This document shows, in pieces, positions 21,301 through 31,275 of a stretch of 64,000 nucleotides of DNA; positions within the stretch are counted from its first letter, which is position 1; every line of letters begins with the position of its first letter. Under the pieces are notes generated by a model, which had not been told where the DNA came from, did not search any database, and saw only the letters and a list, made by a program, of their open reading frames with translations. This stretch comes from Platycnemis pennipes (lineage: Eukaryota; Arthropoda; Insecta; Odonata; Platycnemididae). The translations under genes were made by a program, and so were the position numbers. The stretch spans positions 133,752,615-133,816,614 of the forward strand of contig OW121848.1 in assembly GCA_933228895.1 (NCBI GenBank), read 5' to 3'.

Positions 21301-21772
21301 ACACCATTACGGCATAGACGCGAATCCGATGCTGCCTTACGTCCCTGGAGACATCGAGTCCGTCGTGGAGAACGATAAGTGTAAGATCTGGTGGAATTAT
21401 TCCTTCTCCACCTCCAGGCAATTGGAGGCGACGAAGCCTGATATCGTTCTCCTCGACAATCTCTCTCATGCCATGTTCGTGATCGAGTTTTCGGCACCGG
21501 CCGAAATGAACATGGCAGCGAAGGAGATTGAAAAAAGGACTAAATATCAAGATCTGCTGTGCGAACTCCGGCAAATGTACGCGGGCTACTCTGTAAAACT
21601 GGTAGTCCTCATCGTGGGCGTGCTTGGTGGTGTCAAGAGCTCACTGGTCGAAAATCTCAAGTGCATCCCAGCGTGCAGGGCGCGAGCGGATGCACTTGCA
21701 AGTGCAATGCAGAAGGCTGTCCTTCTCGGGTCTCTCCGCCTGCTTCGTGCGCATGACCCTAATGCCGGGTAG
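18380..21772 (+). CDS. Dong/R4-type retrotransposon polyprotein: reverse transcriptase plus restriction-like endonuclease
   Basis: 1130 codons without a stop. Residues 1-66 are a basic, W/H-rich segment (RRGYMARMHSLWCEMHPEHN, then NLRDYANHL) that I take as the DNA-binding N-terminus. A P/K-rich linker follows (70-115). The reverse transcriptase spans about 400-720: LIPKKGD and NYRPITCLN, motif A DYKKAFD (492-498), motif B GVFQGDSLSPLLF (552-564), motif C YMDD (598-601). Near 933-950 is a zinc knuckle CRAC-X8-H-X4-C. A PD-(D/E)XK restriction-like endonuclease follows: KPD at 1019-1021, VIEF at 1034-1037 and EKRTKYQDL near 1052-1060. The enzyme nicks target DNA and primes reverse transcription there. 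ATG 18380 is the first in frame after the ribozyme. All visible catalytic residues are present. Confidence 0.92.
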   Translation: MPSKKGARMEWTETLRGDLLACHAASEPSRRGYMARMHSLWCEMHPEHNHLSQQNLRDYANHLRKKTTPQPQDQSSTPPAKAPSPTKAEVPPTAGAPAELSAKGDEPKADSDLLQRLENTISYDETTTRQRNIHHKISLRDKQLSQLNGIVDMILTETSSLWEIDCVVYAAATLLASPRVPATWETKAANRLKQLNAKITLARQQVSRFQCVMDYLSSGRAFTPKVKRIARAIRRDHHTLNKRVLLILKQHEVDRVRALTTARKKLVKRTKARKENSTFSFQPSRLFRPPPPVVQTPPSVPEVERFWKDIYETRKPFNEGTPAIAHFKEFCDRHLDDMDRPISVTESDVKKAFSGKKNFTAPGMDAVNNFWWKKLSSTHKHLARIFTSFLSGTEPIPSWLTEGRTVLIPKKGDLSDPKNYRPITCLNTVYKAFTSILNDLILRHVQPVWEEVYEQRGSKKGIAGCKDNLLIDRCVSQDACQYKRNLSMGWVDYKKAFDTTSHELIIAMLRYMKVHPEVVSCIERLLPLWKTRFAIPSGKKTVYTDLVTYHRGVFQGDSLSPLLFCLSLLPLSVQLRRGRGYMCGVPSKREHKVTHLFYMDDLKLYASSAKDLRLALDTVRRYSEDIGMEFGLDKCATIHLAKGKISEDQEDVQLVDGNAIRLLDEDEAYEYLGVPQRRLQEVRAVKERLAAKYRQTLRRIWSSDLSGKNKVLATNTFAVPTLLYTFGCIKWNVNELQNLDRGTRKMMTIYRSLHPKSSVARLYLPRRLGGRGLISLECLHDRVVLNTACRVFHSTDPLMLLVKKHESVGKGAFLFQAAKRAADGLGLDLDLTSSGEACEKSILSLEADVLKLEIKNAEQKILLRKHTEKPMHGSFYRNLETHGLSKELTFAFLRSAGLKSETEGFVLACQDGVINTLVYRRLIFGANVTDTRCRACRRQPETLGHLLSGCSFYAKNAYINRHNSALRVLYYHLRHHYGIDANPMLPYVPGDIESVVENDKCKIWWNYSFSTSRQLEATKPDIVLLDNLSHAMFVIEFSAPAEMNMAAKEIEKRTKYQDLLCELRQMYAGYSVKLVVLIVGVLGGVKSSLVENLKCIPACRARADALASAMQKAVLLGSLRLLRAHDPNAG

Positions 21773-21899
21773 CCACCTATCCACCGGTGGCGGACGTGGC
21801 TACCCCTAGGCACGACCCCTCTCGAGTCCCCGGCAATTATGACGGCAACGAAACCTGATGCTAGCCGGAGACTCGGAGGTGGATGTTACAAAAGTAACA

Positions 21900-21922
21900 A
21901 ATAAATAATAATAATAATAATA
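21900..21922. repeat. TAA microsatellite shared by two retrotransposon 3' ends
   Basis: AATAAATAATAATAATAATA-type tract between the 3' end of the Dong-like element (plus) and the 3' end of the CR1/L2-like element (minus). It reads TAA for the first and TTA for the second. Confidence 0.85.
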
Positions 21923-23173
21923 TTTATTTACTGTTCTTGGACTGGTCCATTAAGAACATAATTGAGTAATACAATACAATGGAGCTCATTACAGACAAAT
22001 AACAAAATTGATATGGGGAAAATATGGGGATGGGCGGATACATTATAGTGAAAACAAGAAAAGAAATAACAACACAAGTTACACACCTTCGAGGATTTGT
22101 ATGTAGTGAAAAAATCTTTGCTTAAAAACAGACAATGAGATAGAATCTTTCAGATTCTTTGGAACACTGTTCCATAGTCGTGCTCCGACCACAGAGAAAG
22201 ATTTTTCATAAGTCGTCGTTCTATGTTGAGGGGTGATGAGAAAATCAGGGGCCATTCTAGTCAAAATGTTGGACTTATTATTTCTGACAGAAAAAAATTG
22301 CTTCAGGTAACTAGGTTGTTCATTTTTGAAAAGACAGTAGAGGTATGTACCAAGCAAGTATTTTCTCTTGTTTTTTACCTTTAACCATGCAAGACGGGTA
22401 AAATAAGGGGAAATATGTTCATCCTTACTTATGTTGAAAATAAACCTAACACACATATTTAATAGGCGTTGAAGCTTAACATTGAGCTCTTCAGTTAGAT
22501 CCTGGTAAACCAGGCAGCAGTAATCGATGTGAGGGAAAATGAGTGTAGATACTAGATGCTTGCGAGTGTGAGGTGGCAGAAGGCCTTTTTGGGCTTTAAG
22601 CTGGTAGAGGATCATATTAACCTTATTACACACGTCTTGCACATGATTCTGCCAAGACAAGTTACACATCATCGTGACACCCAGGTTTTTAACACAATTA
22701 GAGTATAATATTTCGGTGTCACCAACTGTAATTTTTGGTATAGCATTTACATCCACATTTTTGAGTAAATTTGAGGTACCAAGTACAATTGATTTAGTTT
22801 TGTTGCGGTTAAGAACAAAATTGTTACCAATAGCCCATGAGCTGATGGCTTTAACATCATGATTTACTTTCGTGATTGCATCAATCAACTCAGTCTTATG
22901 ACAATGATAGTAAATTTGCAAATCGTCAGCATATAGCATGTATTTACAGTGCTCAATACAGTTTGGGAGGTCAAGGATATAGAGAGAAAATAAAAGAGGG
23001 CCAAGAACTGAGCCCTGAGGTACTCCACAGTGAATATTAGCCCAATTAGATGTATTACCAATAGAGTCCTTGACTGCTTGTTTTCGCCCGTTTAAGTATG
23101 AATAGAACCAATTTAATGTGGAGCAGGAAAAATTGAGGTTTTTCATCTTGTGTAGAAGTAGAGCGTGAACTAT
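21923..23173 (-). mobile_element. CR1/L2-like LINE, 5'-truncated
   Basis: A minus-strand element whose 3' UTR (22078 down to about 21923) ends in AACAGTAAATAAATA next to the TAA tract. Its 5' end is broken inside the reverse transcriptase: homology starts at VHALLLHKM, just after motif A, near 23173. To the right of that the sequence becomes unrelated G/A-rich DNA. No poly-A tail. A microsatellite-like 3' end and 5' truncation are typical of CR1/L2-type LINEs. Clade is judged from protein motifs only. Confidence 0.8.
22079..23146 (-). pseudogene. LINE reverse transcriptase C-terminal part (CR1/L2-like)
   Basis: A 355-codon uninterrupted frame. It has motif [18 protein letters not shown] (41-57), motif [10 protein letters not shown] (72-80), then [20 protein letters not shown] and HIDYCCLVY of the thumb. 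The terminal block is [20 protein letters not shown]...FKQRFFHYI, characteristic of CR1/L2/jockey-type LINE C-termini. The endonuclease and the first half of the RT, including motif A, are missing because of 5' truncation. The frame before the first ATG stays homologous for about eight codons. A recent but dead copy. Confidence 0.85.
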
Positions 23174-23309
23174 ATATAGGCAACTGTGTGGGGGGAGGGG
23201 GTTGAAAATTCAGGTGGGAGGGGAGAAGGGAGAGAGAGAGAGGTGGCAATTCGTCCCTGGTGTTTGTTAAAGTTGTGACTTCGGGTGCGAGAGAAAGTGG
23301 GGGGCAAAA

Positions 23310-23600
23310 CTATAGCGGGACATCCAAGATAGGTGATTGAAAGAGAAAAAGGTTATCGTTAGCTAAGTTACAATGTGCCTCTCTATGGAGAAGAATTTCC
23401 AATTGCACCAATGCGTCCATTTTTCTGCCCTTTCTTGCTACGTGGAGAGGTGCGGGATTGAAATCATTCAAGTGTCCTGTGTTGATGAGGTGTTTTGCCA
23501 AATAAGACTTTTCCGGTTGAACCTGAATGAAGGCCCGAATATGTTATCGAATTCATCGTACCCAGTGTCTGTTACGAATGAAGATTCCGTTTAGGTTACA
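23310..23600 (-). pseudogene. GIY-YIG endonuclease fragment, second Penelope-like family
   Basis: The minus strand encodes HIRAFIQVQPEKSYLAKHL followed by INTGHLNDFN and KGRKMDALVQLEI, then HCNLANDNLF. This is the C-terminal part of a GIY-YIG nuclease domain of the EH...S-fAKHL..tGH...KGRK-LE-EI type used by retroelements. It differs clearly from the Penelope-like copies at 8.7 and 10.5 kb (SAVVEH...DHRI), so it is a separate family. Stops interrupt it upstream of 23560. Relic only. Confidence 0.6.
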
Positions 23601-26004
23601 CATGAGTGGACCTCTTTCGCTAACTCAAGCATAACGTAACACCGTTAAAGAAGCCCTAAAGGCCTCATGTACCGATCCAACCGGGTCAGAGAGGTACTTT
23701 TCGGGAGTTCTTCCGTGGAGGGAGAGTCTATCAGATGACCTTTACAACGGTCATCAGGGTTTGGAGGAGTGAGCATGCTAAAGGGCTGGTGAAATAACTC
23801 TGTCCTTTCTTTTCGCATGAGGACAAAGTTTGTGATTGCCTGTTCAAGATTTTTCATTAGCTTAATATTCAGCCTAACCAATTTTGAGGAATAAAACTGA
23901 TGAATCGACATCGGTTTCTCGTAAGTACTGAATATCAAACTCTTATTATAAGCCAGCCCATCGTTTTAACTATCGTTGCTAACACCTTACAGCCCAGTGA
24001 AGGATCCCAGGTTGGTCCCTGTAATTGGTCACTGGCAAGGAATAGTGTTCCCCGTGAACCAATACAGTTAGTTTTTCGGGAATAATAATGGTTTATCTTA
24101 TAGCTAGTGGTGGAACAATACATTAGTGGTGTACTTACTTATGGTGCTCTAATTCATAACGGCCATTGGAGCTTTACTTCGCTCATTGGACATCTTTCTT
24201 CTAATCGTCTTTCAAATGTTATAGTTCGACTATAAATGTTGCGTCTAATCCTCTTTAAGCATGATATATTGTGAATGTTTGTTGAAGTTTCACTTCCTGC
24301 CTCTCATCTTGATGGTTGATTCGAGGACATTATGTGGATGTAGAATTCATCACTGCTAGGGCCATTTGCGGGCGAAATTTTTAAATTAGGCTAGAGGGCA
24401 CCCGTAGTTATTCTCTTTGCCGGCAGGAGTTTCCTAGAAACATCTGGTCCTTATAAAAATCCACTTGGGTCTTTAGCTGGATCCGTTAAATGAGGGCTCT
24501 AAAAGAGTTTAACCCTGGACATAACAGCACAAAATAGCTACAGAACTCGTCCAAACTACACCATAGCTAATTTTATGTGGCTCGAATAAGAAAGTGTTTG
24601 TCAGCTGGCTATTCAACACCGCAACTGGCTTGGTTTGATGAATTTTGCTTTTTGGCTGTGGACGCGAATCAATCTTCGCCATGCGGCCATATTTACCACA
24701 CGCCATGTTGTCCGATATTGGGGCCCAGTTTTCACTAAGGGAGCTATTTTGAAGTGCACTTCCCTCCCTCCCTTCTATCCTCCCCATGAAGGGGAGGAAG
24801 AAGAGCAACCAACCGTCGAGGAAGCCATCAACCCCGCCGCGCTAGCAACTTCCCGTGGCTTCGGAATACGCTATACCCCCTTTTTCACCCTCTGTTCTCG
24901 AATCATCTCCCGTCCCCACCACCTCACCCTTCCCCTTCCGCGCTTCCACAGGGCAAGGGGTGTGTGTGTGTGTGGAGGGTGAGGGGACAGGGTGGTTTGT
25001 GCATCCGGGGTGCCATGTGGAGAATCCATCGTGCTGGTGGGGGCGATTGATGGGGTTTTCAGGAAGGGGAAGGGATATATATAGGGGAGGGGTGAACTTG
25101 GGCAGAGTTCTGGCGGGAAAAGAGAAGCCGTTGGGTGTTCGCGTGGGAGGATTGCTGGAGGGTGGTAGAGAAAGAGGGAGCTTTGGTCTCTCATCGCGTT
25201 CACGGCAGAGCAGTGCCGACAAACGCGACTGATTTCATCCCTTTCGTCCTTCTCATTCAATCAAACTAAAGGATTGCGAGACACGGAGATTCCCACGAGA
25301 TTTGACAAGCATTCCGTGTACAAACTCAACGCGATTGAAGCCATGAAAGTATTAAGTCTGAGTGTGGAGGAATAGTTTGTGAAACCATGAAATATAAGCG
25401 AATAGCTAGACAGGTCTCAGGAAAAATGGCGGGTGAAATATGCTTCTTCGTCGGTAGAAATAAGAGAGCATTAGGGGTCTCATCAGTTTGACACCTTAAA
25501 TGTTGGACTCCCATTATTGTACTTGGTTGCGAATCCCAGTATTGCATGAGATTTTCTAGTTTACCAACACTCCCTATCAGCGGAAAACGGGAAGTGAAGT
25601 ATCGTCAGGACCTGGTCAGTTGGATGGAGCTTGTAACTTATAGGTCTCATGGATTTAATACTCTAAATTCAGACCAGTCCTGACTGCGAGGTTCCCTTCA
25701 AATTTCCCTTTATCCCACAAAATTCTATCTTATAACTATCTTCCAAAAGTAGATAAACCAATGGTGCTGGATTTCCATCTCAACTCTCCTCGGTCCCTAT
25801 AAATCCAGCATCAATTTATTTGCGCACCTAATGTTATTTGTGCAGGAGATCTCATTCAATTGTCAGCTAAAAATATGGCTTCTCTACAAATGTAGTCACG
25901 GTGAACCAGGATAAACAGGATATGTTCACTTCTTGGCGGTGAACAAATTTTTTATGAAGAGTTATGTTTTACCGGAAAGTAATGAAAACGATCATGATGA
26001 AGAA
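23601..26004. other. Intergenic, GC-rich island, no gene
   Basis: AT-rich apart from about 24770-25230, a G/C-rich patch with a GT run at 24960-24975. Overlapping frames on both strands (up to 129 codons) are low-complexity mirror images of each other and are not credible genes. Confidence 0.55.
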
Positions 26005-26110
26005 AAGTTTCTCGGGCTTGACACCGGTTAATAGGCTCCATTACTGCCAACGTTTCAAAGAGCGACTCGCTCTTCATCATCAGGGCTTCTGAGTGCTTCT
26101 GAGTATCATG
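26005..26110 (-). mobile_element. Penelope-like terminal-repeat remnant
   Basis: Solo terminal repeat on the minus strand: GCCCTGATGATGAAGAGCGA, then a complementary GCTCTTTGAAACGTTGGC, then a region ending in CCCGAGAAAC. Same layout as the repeats at 9110-9215 and 11285-11370. No coding part is left. Confidence 0.65.
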
Positions 26111-29100
26111 ATGAAGTTGGCTTCCATTATCACGACATCTCTTCGGAAGTGATACAATGTGTCGACTCTCACGTAACTCACGCAATCAAAACGGGAGTAA
26201 ATATTGTTTTAATTAATACCACAAGTAAAAAAACTCAGCCATATAGAGTCAGTATATTACTAGTTAAGGCAAGAGCGTTCAATTAACCATAAATCCAGTA
26301 AATGTTGCCGATTTTTAAGTCAAGAAACAGCGAATAAATGTTTCTTATTATGAGCGAAATTCAATTTTACACTTGCATCTCATTACACCGTAAACTATCA
26401 AATGAGAGGTACCGTTGAAGCCCGAAATATCTTATGAAAGTTATGTCAATCAATTAGGAATGGATAACTCGCGATTTTATGGCCAAGGAGATGTTGACAA
26501 AAAATGATATTTCGTCATTGTAAGGAGTTATGCCTGCATAAACATATTTAAAATAAAATGAATAGATTTGAAATTGGGAACTTGAGAAAAGGAAATTTAC
26601 ACTCATACTCCCTTTTGTGATATCAAAAGTATAACTGTTACGATTTTTCTTGATTACATCAGAAACAATAAATAATCCCATGTGCTGGACTGAACTGAAA
26701 TGTTAAGAGTGAATTTTTTCAAGAGATTCATTCCCGAAATATATGTTTTGATATAATGAGTGCATGATTTATTTATCCTACGCCTTACAAATCTTAATCC
26801 CGACTGAGATATGAGATCAGTGCCATTACCCTCGGTAGGCGCGGGGAATGGGATTCTAAGGCGAGATATAATGACCAGAGGGGGCGGACAAATACCTGCC
26901 GGACTGTCCTCAACACTCGCGCGTCGACCGCCTCACGAAGAAGTTGGATGATTACATATCTTCTCCCCTTCGCACACCGGGACTTCCGATTGCGGCCTGT
27001 GAAGGGATCGTAAAAGGACAATTAAGTCACGGGTCGGAAGGAGAAACAGGAGATTCCCCAGCCCACAATTATGGTCGACATAACGATGCAATTTCTATGA
27101 GGACGACGACCGTTAATTCGAGAGTCTATTTTTTTTTCTCTCCGAGCTTCCCGCTCAAAAACACCCCGCGAATCCAACGTTCCGTGAAAAAGATGCGACA
27201 TATGGGCCGAGGGTGGGGTCGGGGTGAGGGAAAGTGGGATTATGAGGGCGGGGGCGGCGGGAGGGTGGTGGAAAATGATTTGGGGAGAAAAGAGGAGGAG
27301 ATGGGCGAAAAAAATCATTCATTGTCTCTCCCTCTCTTCCCTTCCGTATAGTGATTATCGCCACCTCCGCTCGGCAGAAGGCTCTGACTTCGATGTTATA
27401 GAGAGAAGGAGAGAGGGGAGGGTGGCGATTCCTCTGCCCCTGCAGTACCCTTCGAGAATTATCAGGGATGGAAGGAGGGTCGGAGGAAAAAAAATAACAA
27501 ATGACGGGTGGGGAGCGCGCGCGACCGGAAGTGCGGCACGCGACTCTCTTCCGACCACACCATCCCCCGTTTCATGGGCCGGTGGAGTCGGCCCATACAC
27601 CCTCCCCCGCTTGCTCACCGGCCGTGGAGAAATGGCTGCGGAAAGGGGATGGAGTCCAAGGGGGTTACATTGGGAGGAAGGCATGCGGGAACGAGGGAGA
27701 GCGAGGGTAAAGGGGGAGGGAACGATGGAAGAGAATACTTTATTATCCATCATTCCGTGTTCAAGAACCCTATGAGAAATTATCATTAAAATTAGATCGT
27801 TACATGAGCCCATAGCTGCTAGTTGAGCGTTAAAAATAAGTGGGAAAATCTCGAGCAAAAAGGCGACTTGAGCAAGAGGAGGCATTTATGACTCTAAAGC
27901 AATTGTCAGAATCAAACTCAAAAACAGATTAACCGATGAATCAGTTCACAAAACGTCACATAAAGAATCGAATACCACACATATAGATAGACATAAACTT
28001 TGTACACATTCTTAACAGAATTAATTGCAAAAGAAAAATGTGTTCCAGTGATGTCTCTCCTGATACCTACTGATATATGCATGCATAGTCAAGATCATTT
28101 ATATTCAGGCCTAAGGATCGTAATTCCCCTGAAAATTGGGAACTGTTACAATTTACCATTTGACTAGTCTAATTATAAGATTTATCTTGTAGTTGTGTAT
28201 GATTAAGCACATTTAGAAGGAAAGTATATAGAAAACGGAGCGTCACCACAACATCACGCAACATTGAAATACCAGAGAATATGTCATCAAAAGATATACT
28301 TTGACGTTCTCTACTATGGATAAAAGTTCTGAGGTGTTTAATTCTCCAAACAAAATATGGCAATTTATTAAGAGTTACTCGCATAATTTTGAACATATTT
28401 TTGAGCTAAAATATGGATTGGAGACCGAGGCTGTTCTCCACAGAAATATTTGTAAAATATTTTTTTCTGCTCTTGAATACCAGATAAAATTCCAAAATAA
28501 AATTATAAAAAAGGCTAGGAAGATCCACAGAAAAATAGGAAACGTGTTCGCCTTTTTCTCCTTCTTTCTGAACACTTTTAATTTCAGAGAAGGGTCATAT
28601 CTTCATGCGTGTATTACATTACCGAAGAAACAAAAGTCTTACGGAAGGTAACTACTGTAGGTATTGAGTAACGGAACATATTTTTCTTGAGGCAAGGATA
28701 TACCTATCCTTGATAAATTATTGTGTTAAAAATAGGTAAGTATTGAGCCATCATTATATGGCGTTGTAGGAAATGAATCGATTTTAAGATAAAAATGCAC
28801 TGCACCACGATATCATGACAATTACCTCTTTACATGTCCACAAGTTTCAAATACAATACTACATACATTGGCTCGAGCATCGTTGTCTTTTCCCACGGTA
28901 CTGCGATGCATTATGACATCAATTGCATCTGAAAGACGTGAGCGAAACCCATTAAAATTATTACTTTTCCGTCTCCTTTCTTTTACAGGGAATATAGACA
29001 TAAGTCAGTTGACTCATTTTGAACCACTGGGACCCGAGGTCAGTGCGTGTGGGGGCAAAGTTTATGGGAAGGAAATGAATAAAGAAATTGCCCAAAAAAT

Positions 29101-29570
29101 AATTATTCATTCGTGATCGGATGGAGAGAGAACGAGGTACTTCATGTGTCGAAAAAAGCGACACCTCAGGAGGATGGCGTCGAGCACGTGACGAATGCGT
29201 ACGCTCGGGGCGATTCTTTTGTTTTCGCGCGCGTGCCTGGGCGTTTGGCGTGAGAGAAAGGGAAAGGGGGAAACCGAGAGAGATTATATTACAATTGATT
29301 TTGCCATCACGGCAGGGACAAGTACTATTCGAATTGCCAGCCCCATCAAGATTCAATCGTCTCCGAAACCAATGACGGCATAATTTGATTCAGGTGTGGG
29401 AAATAAAATAGTCTCCATATTCAGCGACAGTCTCATTAGTAAGGAAAACCTCATTTTTTGATATGATAAATAAATATTCCCTATGCCACGTGTGGGATTA
29501 TAGTGTCTCCCAAATCTTTCCACAATGTTAGAGTACCTTATTTGGCGATTTTAGTTCTCACTAGCACTAG
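26111..29570. other. Intergenic, GC-rich island, no gene
   Basis: AT-rich, with a purine-rich/GC-rich stretch at about 27190-27730 and a second at 29110-29290. Frames of up to 183 codons across the first are compositional. A pyrimidine tract ending in TTTTACAG at 28980-28989 looks like a splice acceptor, but what follows is not a recognisable exon. Confidence 0.5.
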
Positions 29571-29574
29571 TGAC

Positions 29575-30190
29575 CAACGAAGACCAACCAACGAGTAGAC
29601 CTACGAAGAATTGAAGCCTTCGAAACATGGTGCTGGAGGAGAATGTTGAAGATTAAACGTACAGATAAAGTGAGGAACGAAGAGGAGTACGGAAGAGCAG
29701 ACGAAGAAAGGACATTATGGAAAACCCTACGGCAAAGAAGCAGTAGCACAGTTTCAGGCGTAACTTGGTGGAACTGCATGTTTACGTAAAAATAAAATAC
29801 TATGCATATTCCACAATTTTTTAATTCACCAACCCGTGTTTCGCCTACTCCGAAGACATTTTCAGGGTCTATGTCCTGAAAAACCCTGAAAATATCTACG
29901 GAGTAGACGAAACCCGGGTCGATGAATTAAAATAGTGTGGAATATGCATAGTATTTTATTTTATTTTTACCTTAAGATGCAGATGGATTGGACATACTTT
30001 GAGGCACAATGAATTAGTTAAAAATATAATAGAAGGGAAAATTGAGGAGAAGGTCCCGTGAGGAAGACCAAGGGACAAATATATAAGGCAAATAAAGAAA
30101 GACATGAAAGAGAAAACATACCAGGGCGTGAGGGAATTAACACTGAATAGGACAAAATGGAGGGCTACAGTAAACCAATCCTAGGATTGA
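29575..30190 (+). mobile_element. RTE-like LINE C-terminal fragment, split by a nested insertion
   Basis: Before the insertion the frame reads RIEAFETWCWRRMLKIKRTD, then KVRNEE. After it, RCRWIGHTLRHNELVKNIIEG and, past a stop, GRPRDKYIRQIKKDMKEKTY. This is the conserved C-terminal tail of RTE-like LINE reverse transcriptases (WCWRRML...IGH.LRH...IEGK..GRPR). It ends with AACCAATCCTAGGATTG, the 3' motif shared by other fragments here. The block 29788-29968 interrupts it. Confidence 0.8.
29788..29968. mobile_element. Foldback element nested in the RTE-like fragment
   Basis: 181 bp, almost wholly palindromic: 29788-29868 is inverted at 29883-29968 (AAAAATAAAATACTATGCAT at the outer ends). The right arm reads CTGAAAA...GTAGACGAAAC (29886-29912), related to the hammerhead-like pattern of the Penelope repeats but with the second G of the core lost. 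Non-coding. Confidence 0.85.
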
Positions 30191-30313
30191 AAAATTGGTG
30201 GTGATAGCACTAGTGACTCATTTTCATTACTTGATGCCACTGCTTTTACGACACACTCAGACAACACTGTGGAAGTTAATCATAGTAGGAAAAGAGGTAT
30301 CAACTTGGCAGTT

Positions 30314-30480
30314 AGAGGTAATAGCTTTGCAGTTTCCACACTGACGTTTATGAAGCACGACCATGGTTTCGTAGCAAGGCTGCATCATCAGGTGGACAGG
30401 ACCTGATGATATAGCCTTGCTACGAAACCATGGTCGTGATTAATAAACGTCATTGTGGAAACTGCAAAGCTATTACCTCT
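30314..30480. mobile_element. Foldback element with hammerhead-like cores
   Basis: Two 80-bp inverted arms (30314-30393 and 30401-30480) around a 7-bp loop. Both arms, read toward the end, give CTGATGA, a small stem-loop closing on GCTAC, then GAAACCATGG (right arm 30403-30427; left arm 30367-30391 on the minus strand). Outer ends read AGAGGTAATAGCTTTGCAGT. Non-coding. Confidence 0.85.
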
Positions 30481-30929
30481 TTTCCTATACCTGATTTTAC
30501 TTCTTTGCGCCTTTAGACCTATCAAAAATAGGTACATATGAGAGCAAATCAAAGTTAAATTACGATCCTACGGAATTTACCCGAATGGGGTTTTCGTTAG
30601 GAGGGGACGGATCTCACTAACTCTATACACATCGGAAAATCGGGATTAGGAAGTCAGCGAGTGAGTTGTGGATCTGCAGGAGGGCGTGAGTGTGTGAGGG
30701 TGCTGGGAGAGGGATGTAAAGGGGCGGAAGGGGGTGGTTTCCATGGGATTAGGGGGGATTCCCCGTCGGTCCAGGGAACACCTCGTTCCCTACCTCCCTC
30801 CTCCATCTCACCTGCCTCCTACCTACTTGCATCTACTCCACTATGCTACCAAAAAAACATCTCTTTTCCCTTCTTCTCCCAAATGTGTCTGGGTTTTGGA
30901 CGCGAGGTGAAAGCGATACTCATCAAATA
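30481..30929. other. Spacer, no gene
   Basis: A GC-richer stretch at 30650-30830 lies in AT-rich sequence. The small frames show no domain. Confidence 0.55.
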
Positions 30930-31275
30930 ACCCCTCTCTATTGCAGAAGCTCCACGCTACGCACTCCAGGTAAAATACGCAGTCTCCGACAGTCAGCGAC
31001 AGAATCTTTGCGAGCAGACCTTCCGAGAACCCCCCTCCACTTCCTTCCCTTCCCCTAAAAGCAGTCAAGTACGGGAGGAAAATGACGTCAATCATATCAA
31101 AACAGCATTTTCGGTGGGCGGTGGCACCTTTTGCTTAATTTAATTTTTGATTTATGAATTAATGGTTGTGGTTAGAAGATTAATTTTTTCACTAAAATTC
31201 GTTTTTCGTTTCCATCTAACGATATCCTGTACAAAATTGCGATTTCGGTTCCGAGTAAACGCCCCCATTGCGAGG
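30930..31275 (-). repeat. Rep-1, minus-strand copy
   Basis: The reverse complement gives GGGGGCGTTTACTCGGAACC, then the ATTAATCTTCTAACCACAAC block, AGCAAAAGGTGCCACCGCCC, the CTCCCGTACTTGACTG block and the CGCAAAGATTCTGTCGC block, in the Rep-1 order. Confidence 0.75.

Larger units (their letters stand above)
18187..21900 (+). mobile_element. Dong/R4-clade non-LTR retrotransposon, apparently full length
   Basis: A 3.7-kb element: a 193-bp 5' UTR that folds as an HDV-like ribozyme, one long ORF (18380-21772) and a 128-bp 3' UTR with small hairpins (21824-21834 pairs with 21864-21874; 21884-21889 pairs with 21894-21899). It is bracketed by TAA repeats on both sides and has no poly-A tail. The insertion target, single ORF and C-terminal restriction-like endonuclease match the R4 clade, and Dong of Bombyx, which inserts into TAA repeats, in particular. 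GC content is well above the flanks. The intact frame implies recent insertion and possible activity. Confidence 0.9.

Noticed and set aside
20743..21378. 211-codon plus-strand frame inside the retrotransposon
   Set aside because: Shadow of the polyprotein in another frame; RT and endonuclease motifs are all in the main frame.
27224..27885. Long overlapping frames on both strands of a GC-rich island
   Set aside because: Proline/arginine/glycine-rich translations mirror each other and reflect composition; no domain or exon signals.
28960..29118. Possible exon after a pyrimidine tract ending TTTTACAG
   Set aside because: The acceptor-like signal is good, but the following frame has no recognisable domain, no donor was identified, and such tracts are common in AT-rich DNA.
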